Shown here piece by piece: positions 24,894 through 33,609 of a stretch of DNA of 64,000 nt. The stretch is from Pseudomonadota bacterium (GTDB lineage: Bacteria > Pseudomonadota > Alphaproteobacteria > Rhizobiales > Aestuariivirgaceae). The position numbers and the translations under genes were made by a program. The stretch lies in assembly GCA_020161855.1 (NCBI GenBank), contig JAIUNJ010000003.1:62001-126000 (forward strand), read 5' to 3'. The notes beneath the pieces are model-generated. The model did no database searches. It saw only the letters and a list, made by a program, of their open reading frames with translations, and was not told where the DNA came from. How positions within the stretch are numbered: position 1 is the stretch's first letter; each line of letters begins with the position of its first letter.

Positions 24894-25046
24894 ATGGATC
24901 TCGATTATCAAACCATGCGGACCTTCGCTGATAGCTGGGGCCTGCTCTTCATGTTCCTTGTCTTCGTCTTCGTGATCTTCTGGGCCCTGCGGCCATCGGC
25001 CAAGCGCCTGCACGACGACGCAGCCAACATCCCCTTCAAGGAGTAG
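24894..25046 (+). CDS. ccoQ: Small cbb3 oxidase subunit CcoQ (FixQ)
   Basis: A 50-residue single-span protein (MDLDYQTMRTFADSWGLLF...). One membrane helix spans about 16-36, and the C-terminal tail ends HDDAANIPFKE, the usual CcoQ tail, which is thought to stabilise the oxidase. It has a GAGGGAGG ribosome site and lies between ccoO (11 bp) and ccoP (4 bp). It was too short to appear among longer ORFs but is clear from the context. Confidence 0.93.
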   Translation: MDLDYQTMRTFADSWGLLFMFLVFVFVIFWALRPSAKRLHDDAANIPFKE

Positions 25047-25050
25047 TTCC

Positions 25051-25926
25051 ATGTCCGGCAAACGCGAAATCGATGAAATCTCGGGCGTGGAAGTCACCGG
25101 CCACGAATGGGACGGCATCAAGGAACTCAACAACCCGCTGCCGCGCTGGTGGCTCTATACGCTCTACGGCACGATCATCTGGTCGCTTGGATACGTGGTT
25201 GTCTATCCGGCCATTCCGGGCCTCACCGATGCCACCAAGGGCCTGTGGGGCTGGTCGAGCCGGGCCGACATCCGCAATGAAATGAACATGGTGGCCGAGG
25301 GCCAGAAGGCGATCACCGACAAGATCAGCGCCATGGACATCACTGCCATCATGGCCGATCCCGAAGTCCGGGCCTTCGCCATCTCGGCCGGCGCTTCCAC
25401 CTTCAAGGTGAATTGCGTGCAGTGCCATGGTTCGGGCGCCCAGGGCGGCCCCGGCTATCCCAACCTCAATGACGACTCATGGCTCTGGGGCGGCACGCCG
25501 GAAGCAATCGTTCAGACCATCCAGCACGGCATCCGCGACCCGATCGATCCGGATACCCGGATCACCGCCGACATGCCGGCCTTCGGCAAGGATGGCATGC
25601 TGACGCCGGAACAGATTTCGCAGGTGGGCAACTACGTGCTGAAGATCGCCGGCCTTGGTAACGACGAGGCGCTCGCCACGCCGGGTGCCGAGGTCTTCAA
25701 GGCAAACTGCGCCTCCTGTCATGGCGACAATGGCGAAGGCAAGCAGGACATGGGTGCGCCACAGCTGAACGATGCCGTCTGGCTCTTCGGCGGCACCTTG
25801 CAGGACATCACCCATCAGCTCAACACGCCGCGCCATGGTGTGATGCCGGCCTGGGAAGCAAGGCTGGGTGACACCAAGGTCAAGGAACTGGCGGCTTACG
25901 TTCTTTCTCTGGGAGGCGGACAGTAA
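25051..25926 (+). CDS. ccoP: Cytochrome cbb3 oxidase subunit III CcoP (FixP)
   Basis: CcoP (291 residues) is the diheme c subunit that accepts electrons from soluble or bc1-linked cytochromes. One membrane helix (about 34-54) is preceded by ELNNPLPRWW, the family's signature, and followed by two heme sites, Cys122-x2-Cys125-His126 and Cys220-x2-Cys223-His224. Axial methionines lie in ADMPAFG (about 175) and HGVMPAW (near 268). It follows ccoQ by 4 bp. Confidence 0.97.
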   Translation: MSGKREIDEISGVEVTGHEWDGIKELNNPLPRWWLYTLYGTIIWSLGYVVVYPAIPGLTDATKGLWGWSSRADIRNEMNMVAEGQKAITDKISAMDITAIMADPEVRAFAISAGASTFKVNCVQCHGSGAQGGPGYPNLNDDSWLWGGTPEAIVQTIQHGIRDPIDPDTRITADMPAFGKDGMLTPEQISQVGNYVLKIAGLGNDEALATPGAEVFKANCASCHGDNGEGKQDMGAPQLNDAVWLFGGTLQDITHQLNTPRHGVMPAWEARLGDTKVKELAAYVLSLGGGQ

Positions 25927-25930
25927 GGCT

Positions 25931-27490
25931 TTGGCCACGACGACTCTTATCGACAAGCAGGACGTCAAGGCCGTCAACACAGGCGCAAAGACGGCTGGCT
26001 CCCTCTATGCCGCGCGGAAGAAGATCTTTCCGAAGCGCGCCCAGGGAGCCTTTCGCCGTCTGAAGTGGATCATCATGGCGGTGACGCTGGGGATCTACTA
26101 TCTCACGCCTTGGCTGCGCTGGGACCGTGGCGCGCATGCCCCGGATCAGGCCGTGCTGATCGACATGGCCAGCCGGCGCTTCTACTTCTTCTTCATCGAA
26201 ATCTGGCCGCAGGAATTCTATTTCGTCGCCGGACTGCTGGTGATGGCCGGCGTCGGCCTTTTCCTGGTGACGTCCGTCGTCGGCCGGGCCTGGTGCGGTT
26301 ACACCTGTCCGCAGACTGTCTGGACCGACCTTTTCATCAAGGTCGAAGAGCTGATCCAGGGCGACCGGAATGCTCGCATGCGGCTCGACAAGGCCTCCTG
26401 GGGCCCGCGCAAGCTGTTCCTCATCGGCTCCACCCATCTGACCTGGCTGCTGGTGGCCGTGGCAACCGGCGGCGCCTGGATTTTCTATTTTGCCGACGCC
26501 CCGACGCTGCTCAAGAATTTCGTCACCTTGCAGGCGCCATTTGTCGCCTATGCCACTGTCGGCGTCTTGACCGCCACCACCTATGTCTTCGGCGGCCTCA
26601 TGCGCGAGCAGGTCTGCATCTACATGTGCCCCTGGCCGCGCATCCAGGCGGCCATGCTCGACGAGGATTCGCTCGTCGTCACATACAATGACTGGCGGGG
26701 AGAACCCCGCAGCCAGGGCACCAAGAAGGCCGCGGCTGCCGGCCTCGCTGTCGGCGATTGCATCGATTGCAATGCCTGTGTGGCTGTCTGCCCCACCGGC
26801 ATCGACATCCGCGATGGCCAGCAGTTGGAATGCATCACCTGTGCCCTCTGCATTGATGCCTGCAACGGCATCATGGACAAGATCGGAAAGCCTCGCGGCC
26901 TGATCTCCTACTCGACGCTGCGCGACTACAATCACAACATGGCAGTGGCGAGCCCCGCCCCCGGTGTGATCGATCCGCATCGCGTGCGCAACGCCCTCGG
27001 CCAGTTCGTCGATACGCTGAGGCACTTCGAATGGCGCGTCTTCTTCCGCACCCGCACCGTTCTCTATTCTGCTGCCTGGGCGGCGATTGGTCTGGCGCTT
27101 GTCTTCGCCCTGCTCACCCGCGACCGGCTTGAGGTCAACGTCTTGCATGACCGCAATCCCGTGGCGATCAAGATGTCCGATGGTTCAGTGCGCAACGGCT
27201 ACGTCATCAAGCTGCTGAACATGGTGCCCGAGCCGCGTATCGTGAAGCTGTCAATCGAAGGCCTGCCCGGTGCGGAAATCTCGATCGCCGGACTGGAAGG
27301 TGTGCGCGGCCGCAGCACCGACATCCCGGTGGAACCGGACAAGCTGCGCTCGCTCCATGTTTTTGTGACGGTGGCACCGCAGCTCCTCAAGGCCGGTAAC
27401 ACCAGCTTCCGCATCACGGCCAGCGACATGCAGTCCTTTGAATCTGATGTCTATGATGCCATCTTCGAAGTTCCGGAGAACATGAAATGA
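25931..27490 (+). CDS. ccoG: cbb3 oxidase assembly ferredoxin-like protein CcoG (FixG)
   Basis: CcoG (519 residues) is a polyferredoxin that reduces copper during cbb3 assembly. Several membrane helices (about 40-60, 90-112, 170-190, 200-222 and 370-395) flank two [4Fe-4S] motifs, CIDCNACVAVCP (about 280) and CITCALCIDACN (about 302). VGRAWCGYTCPQTVW near residue 125 is typical. No ATG fits after the ccoP stop. I propose a TTG start at 25931, giving an N-terminus ATTTLIDKQD; the frame open upstream lies in ccoP. It overlaps ccoH by 4 bp. Confidence 0.92.
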   Translation: MATTTLIDKQDVKAVNTGAKTAGSLYAARKKIFPKRAQGAFRRLKWIIMAVTLGIYYLTPWLRWDRGAHAPDQAVLIDMASRRFYFFFIEIWPQEFYFVAGLLVMAGVGLFLVTSVVGRAWCGYTCPQTVWTDLFIKVEELIQGDRNARMRLDKASWGPRKLFLIGSTHLTWLLVAVATGGAWIFYFADAPTLLKNFVTLQAPFVAYATVGVLTATTYVFGGLMREQVCIYMCPWPRIQAAMLDEDSLVVTYNDWRGEPRSQGTKKAAAAGLAVGDCIDCNACVAVCPTGIDIRDGQQLECITCALCIDACNGIMDKIGKPRGLISYSTLRDYNHNMAVASPAPGVIDPHRVRNALGQFVDTLRHFEWRVFFRTRTVLYSAAWAAIGLALVFALLTRDRLEVNVLHDRNPVAIKMSDGSVRNGYVIKLLNMVPEPRIVKLSIEGLPGAEISIAGLEGVRGRSTDIPVEPDKLRSLHVFVTVAPQLLKAGNTSFRITASDMQSFESDVYDAIFEVPENMK

Positions 27491-27963
27491 CAAGAGCAGT
27501 CACGCGTCCCTTCACCGGCAGGCATATGCTCGCCATCCTCCTCGCCTTCTTCGGCACGGTGCTCGCGGCCAACATGGTGATGGTCTATTACGCCAACCAT
27601 TCCTGGACCGGCCTTGTCGTCAAGAATTCCTATGTCGCTAGCCAGGAATTCAACGAGACGACGGAAAAACTCGCGCGCGCGGAGGCTGGCGTTCATGTGA
27701 CCCCCGCCTACCAGAACGGTAGTCTGTCGGTGCGGCTTGTCAGCGATACGGGCGAGCCCGTCATCGCCGGCAATGTCGTCATCAAGCTGGGCCGTCCTTC
27801 CCACGAGGGGGAAGACCGCGAAGTGAAGCTTGAGAGCCTGGGCAACGGCAACTACGCCGCCCCGCATGTGCTGGGCAAAGGCCAGTGGTCGGGCAGTGTC
27901 ACGGCCGATGTTCCCGGGCATGAAAGCTGGATGAGGCCTGTCCTCATACTGGTCAGGGACTAG
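27487..27963 (+). CDS. ccoH: cbb3 oxidase assembly protein CcoH (FixH)
   Basis: CcoH (158 residues) is a small single-span membrane protein required for cbb3 assembly. The membrane helix spans about 14-36 (MLAILLAFFGTVLAANMVMVYY), and the periplasmic FixH domain follows, beginning SWTGLVVKNSYVASQEFN. It overlaps ccoG by 4 bp (ATGA) and precedes ccoI by 4 bp. Confidence 0.94.
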   Translation: MTRAVTRPFTGRHMLAILLAFFGTVLAANMVMVYYANHSWTGLVVKNSYVASQEFNETTEKLARAEAGVHVTPAYQNGSLSVRLVSDTGEPVIAGNVVIKLGRPSHEGEDREVKLESLGNGNYAAPHVLGKGQWSGSVTADVPGHESWMRPVLILVRD

Positions 27964-27967
27964 TGTC

Positions 27968-30265
27968 ATGACCTGTTGCGCCGGCCCCATCGTTGCAGAC
28001 TGTGCCAGGGAGAACATCTCGGCGGCCCGCTATGCCCTGCTCGATGAAATGAAGGCCAACGCGCGCACCTTGTCCGATGGCTCGGTCAACTATTCCCTCT
28101 CGGTGCCGCAGATCCACTGCGGCAATTGTATCACCACCATAGAGCGCGGGCTTGGCAAGCTGCCGGGCGTAAAGGCCGTGCGGGCAAATCTCTCGCTGCG
28201 CCGGGTCTCCGTCACGCTCGAGTCCATGGCCCGCTCGCCTCTGATGATTGCCGACGGGCTTGATGATCTGGGCTATCCGGCCCAGCCCCTGTCGCGCGAA
28301 GAAGCTGACGCTGGAGATCCCGAGCTCAAGATGCTGATCAGGGCCATGGCCGTCGCGGGCTTCGCCTTTGCCAATGTCATGCTGCTCTCCGTGTCGGTGT
28401 GGAACGGTGCGGAGAATGCCACGCGCGACCTGTTTCATTTCGTCTCGGCGCTGATTGCCATTCCTGCCGTCGTCTATGGCGGCTTGCCGTTCTTCCGCTC
28501 GGCTCTGTCGGCGTTGAAGCGACGGCGCATGAACATGGATGTTCCCATCTCGCTGGGCGTCAGCCTGGCCACTGCCATGTCGCTTTATGAGAGTTTCCAG
28601 GGCGGGCGGCATGCCTATTTCGATGCCGCCACCTCCCTGCTCTTCTTCCTGCTCATCGGCCGCACGCTCGACCATCTCATGCGCAGCCGGGCCCGCGCAG
28701 CCGCGGATCGTCTGGCCCGCCTCTCGGCCAAGGGTGGCTTTGTCGTCGGTGCCGCAGGCGAAACCAGCTATCTGCCACTTGCCGCGCTGCAGCCTGGCAT
28801 GATCATCCGCGTCGCTGCCGGCGAACGTTTCCCGGTGGACGGGACGGTCGTCGAAGGTGAGAGCGACGTGGACCGAGCGCTCGTCACCGGCGAAAGCGAC
28901 CCGCAGCATCTCGGCCGGGGCACGGGCGTCGAGGCTGGTACGCTCAATCTCACGGGCTCCATTGATATCCGCGCCACGCGGGCCGCAGGCGACTCCTTCC
29001 TTGCCGAAGTCACCCGTATGATGGCCGCCGCAGAGCGTGGGCGCGGCACCTATGAGCGCCTGGCAGACCGCATGGCCCGGCTTTATTCGCCCGTCGTTCA
29101 CATACTCGCCCTCACCTCGTTCCTCGGCTGGATGATCTACACCGGCGGTGGCTGGCATCAGTCGCTCACGGTCGCCGTTGCCGTCCTCATCATCACCTGT
29201 CCCTGTGCGCTCGGCCTTGCTGTGCCTGTCGCGCATGTTGTGGCCTCGGGCCGCCTCTTTGCGGCCGGCATCCTCATGAAGGATGGTTCGGCACTGGAGC
29301 GCATGGCGACGGTCACCGACGCCGTCTTCGACAAGACCGGCACGCTCACCACGGGCGAACCCCGGGTGCGCCACTGCGCCATTCCGGCCGGTGAACTGTC
29401 AGGCATTGCCAAGGCCCTGGCCAGCCGCAGCATTCATCCCGCCGCCCGCGCCCTTGCAGCCTTCATCGCCGTTCCTGCCGCCATCAATCTGCAGAAGCTG
29501 CACGAAGTGCCGGGCCATGGCGTCGAAGCCGATTACAACGGCAGGACCGTACGCCTCGGCCGCATCAGTTGGGTTCAGGAAATCGCGGCAGCGGGCAAGA
29601 ATGACGAAATCCTGTCGGGTGTTGCCTTCGCCGTGGCCGGCGGCCCGGTCTATGTGACGACCCTGTCGGAGCAGGTTCGCCCCGGCGCGCGCGCCATGGT
29701 CGCAAGCCTCGAAGCGCAGGGCCTTGGCCTTTCGGTCCTCTCCGGCGATGCCGAGGCCCAGGTTGCATCGCTCGCCCGCAGCATCGGCATTGACCACTAT
29801 GAAGCGGGCCTGAAGCCCGGCGAGAAGCTGGCCCGCCTCAAGTCCATGGCCGAAGACGGCGCCCGGGCGCTCATGGTTGGCGACGGCCTCAACGACGCCC
29901 CGGCGCTCGCCGCAGCACACGTCTCGATGGCGCCGGCCTCCGCCTCCGACATCGGCCGCACCGCCGCCGACTTCGTCTTCACCCGCGAAAGTCTGGCAAG
30001 CGTCTCCTTCGCTCATCACGCGGCACTGGCCACCAGCCGCATCGTCAAGCAGAACTTCGCACTCGCTATCATCTACAACATCTTCGCCGTGCCGCTGGCG
30101 ATGGCAGGCCAGCTCAATCCACTCATCGCCGCCATTGCCATGTCGACATCCTCGATCATCGTGGTGGGAAACAGCCTCCGCCTCTACCGCCTTGAAATGA
30201 ACGAAACCGCGGCCGAGGATCAGGCCTCCACACGGGGCATGGCCCCCGGGAGGGCTGCAGCATGA
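27968..30265 (+). CDS. ccoI: Copper-transporting P-type ATPase CcoI (FixI)
   Basis: CcoI (765 residues) exports copper for insertion into the cbb3 oxidase. The N-terminus begins MTCCAGP, followed by a heavy-metal domain with CGNC (about residue 54). Copper-ATPase hallmarks are visible: CPCALGL (about 411), DKTGTLT (about 455) and GDGLNDAPAL (about 638). Eight membrane helices are expected. The gene follows ccoH by 4 bp and overlaps ccoS (ATGA). The C-terminal extension after VGNSLRLYRLE is polar. Confidence 0.96.
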   Translation: MTCCAGPIVADCARENISAARYALLDEMKANARTLSDGSVNYSLSVPQIHCGNCITTIERGLGKLPGVKAVRANLSLRRVSVTLESMARSPLMIADGLDDLGYPAQPLSREEADAGDPELKMLIRAMAVAGFAFANVMLLSVSVWNGAENATRDLFHFVSALIAIPAVVYGGLPFFRSALSALKRRRMNMDVPISLGVSLATAMSLYESFQGGRHAYFDAATSLLFFLLIGRTLDHLMRSRARAAADRLARLSAKGGFVVGAAGETSYLPLAALQPGMIIRVAAGERFPVDGTVVEGESDVDRALVTGESDPQHLGRGTGVEAGTLNLTGSIDIRATRAAGDSFLAEVTRMMAAAERGRGTYERLADRMARLYSPVVHILALTSFLGWMIYTGGGWHQSLTVAVAVLIITCPCALGLAVPVAHVVASGRLFAAGILMKDGSALERMATVTDAVFDKTGTLTTGEPRVRHCAIPAGELSGIAKALASRSIHPAARALAAFIAVPAAINLQKLHEVPGHGVEADYNGRTVRLGRISWVQEIAAAGKNDEILSGVAFAVAGGPVYVTTLSEQVRPGARAMVASLEAQGLGLSVLSGDAEAQVASLARSIGIDHYEAGLKPGEKLARLKSMAEDGARALMVGDGLNDAPALAAAHVSMAPASASDIGRTAADFVFTRESLASVSFAHHAALATSRIVKQNFALAIIYNIFAVPLAMAGQLNPLIAAIAMSTSSIIVVGNSLRLYRLEMNETAAEDQASTRGMAPGRAAA

Positions 30266-30423
30266 ACAACCTCACCATCCTCATTCCCGTCGCACTCGGC
30301 CTTGGCGGGCTGGGCCTCGGGGCCTTTCTCTGGAGCCTGTCGTCCGGCCAGTATGACGACCTTGATGGCGCAGCCTACCGCATCCTCAACGACGACGACG
30401 ACAACGGTCCGGCCCCGGGCTGA
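30262..30423 (+). CDS. ccoS: cbb3 oxidase maturation protein CcoS (FixS)
   Basis: A 53-residue single-span protein (MNNLTILIPVALGLGGLGLGAF...). The membrane helix spans about 4-24, followed by the family's FLWSLSSGQYDDLDGAAYRIL segment and an acidic tail with four Asp residues. CcoS is needed for cofactor insertion. Its ATG overlaps the ccoI stop. Last gene of the ccoNOQPGHIS operon. Confidence 0.94.
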   Translation: MNNLTILIPVALGLGGLGLGAFLWSLSSGQYDDLDGAAYRILNDDDDNGPAPG

Positions 30424-30490
30424 CGTCATGACCCCCATGTTTTGATCCCGCCGTGATCTGTGCCACAAGGCCGGCACGGAAGGGATCATC

Positions 30491-31327
30491 ATGTTCAACG
30501 GCCTCGATAGCGAAACGCTGCTGCTCATGGCGGGCCTGCTGGCAGTGGCCGGCGGCCTCACCGGCATTCTCGCGGGGCTCTTCGGTGTCGGCGGCGGCAC
30601 CATCACTGTTCCCATTCTCTATTACTGTTTCGGCCTCATCGGTGTGCCGGATACGGTGGCCATGCCGCTGGCGGTCGGAACCTCGCTGGCCATCATCGTC
30701 CCAACCTCGATCAAGTCGGCCCGCGGCCACCATGCCAGGGGGGCCGTCGACATGGCGCTGGTCAAGGCCTGGGCAATCCCGATTGTCCTCGGTGTCGTGA
30801 TGGGCGCTGTCGTGGCGCGCTATTCCTCGCCCTGGGTCTTCCAGCTTGTCTTTGTCGGTGTTGCCACATCGAATGCCATCAAGCTGCTCTGGGGCAGCAA
30901 CAGCTGGCGCCTCGGCGACAAGCTGCCGGATGGTCCGCTGTCTCTCTTCTATGGCTGGCTGGTCGGCATCTGCTCCGCCCTGATGGGCATTGGCGGCGGC
31001 GCCATCTCAAACCTCATCTTCACGCTCTACAACAAGCCGATCCACAATGCGGTCGCCACATCGGCAGCGCTCGGCGTGTTGATCTCCATTCCCGGGGCCC
31101 TCGGCTATGTCTTCGCAGGTCTTGGCAAGGAAGGCCTGCCGCCCGCCTCGCTGGGCTTTGTCTCCTTCCTCGCCTTCGCCCTGATGGTGCCGACAACCCT
31201 GCTGACCACCGGCATCGGTGTGCGCCTTGCGCACCGCCTGTCGCGCCGCAAGCTGGAGCTGGCCTTCGGGCTTTATCTCGCAGCCGTGAGCCTGCGCTTC
31301 ATCCTGCGCCTGCTCGGCATCGTCTGA
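30491..31327 (+). CDS. TSUP-family (TauE/SafE) membrane permease
   Basis: A 278-residue membrane protein with about eight helices. Two repeat-like Gly-rich motifs, GILAGLFGVGGGTITVPIL (near 28-46) and CSALMGIGGGAISNLIFTLY (near 160-180), mark the TSUP family. Members move sulfite, sulfur-containing organics or other anions; the substrate here is not evident. It lies 67 bp after ccoS with an AAGGGA site, so it may be expressed with or separately from the cco genes. It is convergent with the amidohydrolase (9 bp). Confidence 0.87.
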   Translation: MFNGLDSETLLLMAGLLAVAGGLTGILAGLFGVGGGTITVPILYYCFGLIGVPDTVAMPLAVGTSLAIIVPTSIKSARGHHARGAVDMALVKAWAIPIVLGVVMGAVVARYSSPWVFQLVFVGVATSNAIKLLWGSNSWRLGDKLPDGPLSLFYGWLVGICSALMGIGGGAISNLIFTLYNKPIHNAVATSAALGVLISIPGALGYVFAGLGKEGLPPASLGFVSFLAFALMVPTTLLTTGIGVRLAHRLSRRKLELAFGLYLAAVSLRFILRLLGIV

Positions 31328-31336
31328 GCGATGCGC

Positions 31337-32971
31337 TCAGCCCGCGAAGGATGGATCGCGCCACACCTCCGCGCCGCCAAGCAGCGTCAGCAGCACCGAG
31401 GTATCACCCAGCTCATAGTCACCGCAGGCCAGGATGTCGCGGTCGAGAATGATCACATCGGCAAGCATGCCGGGCGATAGCGCCCCGGTATCAGCCCCGC
31501 GCCAGGCCGCGCGCGCGGCATTCACCGTATAGCCCTTGAGGCATTCCGCGCGCGTCATGCGCTGCTCCGGCAGGAACACCGGATGCTTGCCCTTCTTGGC
31601 CGGAAGCTGGCGGGTCACGGCTGTTTCCATGATCTTGAAGGGATTGAGCGTGGAAACGCCCCAGTCGCTGGAGAGTGCATAGTCGGCACCGGCGTCGATG
31701 AGCGTGCGGAAGGCATACATGAGCTTGCCGCGCTCCGGCCCCATCATCGGCAGCGCCACATCATCCGTTGAGGCCTCATGCCGCGCCCACAGCGGCTGGA
31801 TGTTCATCATGGCGCCCAGCTGGTGGAAGCGCGGCGCGTCACGGGGATCAAGCGCCTGCACATGCGCAATCTGGTGCAGGCTCGGCCATGGTCCGTTCGC
31901 CCTCAGGGCCATCTCCAGCCCGTCGAGCGAGGCCCGCAACGCAAGATCGCCGATCACATGCACATGGATCTGGAAACGCGCCGCATCGAAAGCCGTGAAC
32001 ATGTCGTTGATCAACTGCGGCGGGAACATCAGCGGCGCATTGCCGCCAACTGCATCGCTGTAAGGCGCGATCATCGCCGCGGTGCGGTTCTCGAACACGC
32101 CATCCAGAAAGAACTTGGCGGAATGCACCTTGAACATCCCGTCGGAATGGGCCTCGCGCATGGCCAGCACGCGCTCCAGCGCGCCCTTCACGCTTTCATC
32201 CGGGTCGATCTTCGCCGTGGAGGCAACGCGCACGGTCAGGGCAGCCTCCGCCGCCATCTTGCCATAGACGCGCACATGGCGCTCCTTCACCATGGCGTCG
32301 AGCACGCTGGTGAAACCATGCCGGTTGCACAGCGCCTGGCCGTAGCGCACGCCGTCTTCATAGTCGCTGTCGGTCGGCTCCGGCATGAACTGCCGCACCC
32401 AGTAGATGGCGTCCTCATGCAGCATGCCCGTGGGCTCGCCGCTTGCATCCTTCACGATATGGCCGTTCGGCGGGTCTGGCGTATCGCGGGTAATCCCTGC
32501 TGCCGCCACGCCAAGGGAATTGAGGCAGGCGTTGTGGCCATCGGAGGCATAGATGAAGCAGGGCCGGTCCGGCACGGCGGCATCAAGCTCCTTCTTCGTC
32601 AGGTTCGCATCATGGAAAATTCCTGTGTACCAGCCGGTGCCATTCACCCAGCTGCCGGTATGCTTCGCGGCAAAATCGCGGATCAGCCGCTGCAGCTCGG
32701 AGATGCTGCGCGCCGCTTCCAGGTCAACGCCGCGGGCATGCTCGAAGCCAGAATCCTGCATGTGGATATGCGTGTCCTGGAATCCGGGCAGCACCATGCG
32801 CCCACCCGCGTCGATCACGCGTGCCCCCCGCCCGGCCAGTGCCCTTATCTCGGAGGTCGCCCCAACGGCCAGCACACGGCCGCCGCGCATTGCCAGCGCT
32901 TCCGCCCTGGGCCGCAGCGGGTCCATGGTGATGATATTGCCATTGATGAGAACGCAATCAGCCTGCGTCAT
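31337..32971 (-). CDS. YtcJ-like amidohydrolase (last gene of the 11-gene operon)
   Basis: A 544-residue metal-dependent hydrolase of the amidohydrolase superfamily. The N-terminal part is a beta-sandwich region (MTQADCVLINGNIITMDP), and the metal motif is DTHIHMQ at about 67-73. Further ligands lie within QIHVHVIGDLALR (near 330) and DWGVSTLNPF (near 440). The family acts on amide or cyclic amide bonds with varied substrates; none can be named. It overlaps the DddQ-like gene by 4 bp and would be transcribed last. Confidence 0.85.
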   Translation of the reverse strand: MTQADCVLINGNIITMDPLRPRAEALAMRGGRVLAVGATSEIRALAGRGARVIDAGGRMVLPGFQDTHIHMQDSGFEHARGVDLEAARSISELQRLIRDFAAKHTGSWVNGTGWYTGIFHDANLTKKELDAAVPDRPCFIYASDGHNACLNSLGVAAAGITRDTPDPPNGHIVKDASGEPTGMLHEDAIYWVRQFMPEPTDSDYEDGVRYGQALCNRHGFTSVLDAMVKERHVRVYGKMAAEAALTVRVASTAKIDPDESVKGALERVLAMREAHSDGMFKVHSAKFFLDGVFENRTAAMIAPYSDAVGGNAPLMFPPQLINDMFTAFDAARFQIHVHVIGDLALRASLDGLEMALRANGPWPSLHQIAHVQALDPRDAPRFHQLGAMMNIQPLWARHEASTDDVALPMMGPERGKLMYAFRTLIDAGADYALSSDWGVSTLNPFKIMETAVTRQLPAKKGKHPVFLPEQRMTRAECLKGYTVNAARAAWRGADTGALSPGMLADVIILDRDILACGDYELGDTSVLLTLLGGAEVWRDPSFAG

Positions 32972-33609
32972 GCCCGTTGCTCCAGTTGAGGCCAGTCGTT
33001 GCTGGGAATCACGCGCGCAAGCGCATCCGCATCACGGGTCCAGCAGTAGATGCAGAGAAAGGGAACAGCGCCGGTCATGGTCGCATGCGGTGCCCAGGGC
33101 GCGTTCCAGATGGGTTCATGGGCAGGCTTCCATTGCAGCTGATCGCCGGGCTTGAAACGCCAGCCATGGGGGCCGGTCAGCGGCGCATAGAGTTCGGGTG
33201 CTGCATGATGATGATCGCGATAGAAGATGTCGGGGGCGATCACGAAAAGCCCGAGGTCGAAATCCTCGGCGGCATGGAAGCCGCCATCGCCGATGAGCGA
33301 TGCGAAGGCATGGCCACCGGCAAAGGCAGCGCCGATGTCCTCGAGCGGATAGGCGTCGTAACCACCCCAGCGCAGGAACGGCCGTGCTGCTGCAATCGCC
33401 GCCGCCAGCTCTGGGGGTGTTGCCGCTGCCAGCGCGGCATCGAGATGCTGGCAGGCTGCGGTCTCAAGCGGCGTCATCTCCGTGAGTGCTCCCTGCCCCC
33501 ACGTCGCAAGCCCGCGCCGCACCTCCGCAACGCCCTCATGCTCAAAGCGCGCCAGGTAACTGTCGATCCCTGCGAGCAATGCCGCAATGGCCGATTCCGC
33601 TGCCATCAC
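32968..33609 (-). CDS. DddQ-like cupin protein (DMSP-lyase family)
   Basis: A 213-residue protein ending in a cupin barrel. The pattern Tyr130, His133-135, Glu139, Tyr141 (FYRDHHHAAPELY) closely resembles the metal-binding motif of dimethylsulfoniopropionate lyase DddQ, and a further histidine at 164 or 175 may complete the site. DddQ cleaves DMSP into dimethyl sulfide and acrylate; cupin relatives may act on other betaines by beta-elimination. Length fits the family. The gene is inside the 11-gene unit with 4-bp overlaps on both sides, so it acts in the same pathway. DMSP as substrate is only one possibility. Confidence 0.7.
   Translation of the reverse strand: MMAAESAIAALLAGIDSYLARFEHEGVAEVRRGLATWGQGALTEMTPLETAACQHLDAALAAATPPELAAAIAAARPFLRWGGYDAYPLEDIGAAFAGGHAFASLIGDGGFHAAEDFDLGLFVIAPDIFYRDHHHAAPELYAPLTGPHGWRFKPGDQLQWKPAHEPIWNAPWAPHATMTGAVPFLCIYCWTRDADALARVIPSNDWPQLEQRA

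Noticed and set aside
25880-27148. 422-residue minus-strand open frame
   Set aside because: Antisense to ccoG; a by-product of GC-rich codon use.
27953-29374. 473-residue minus-strand open frame
   Set aside because: Antisense to ccoI, whose P-type motifs are clear.
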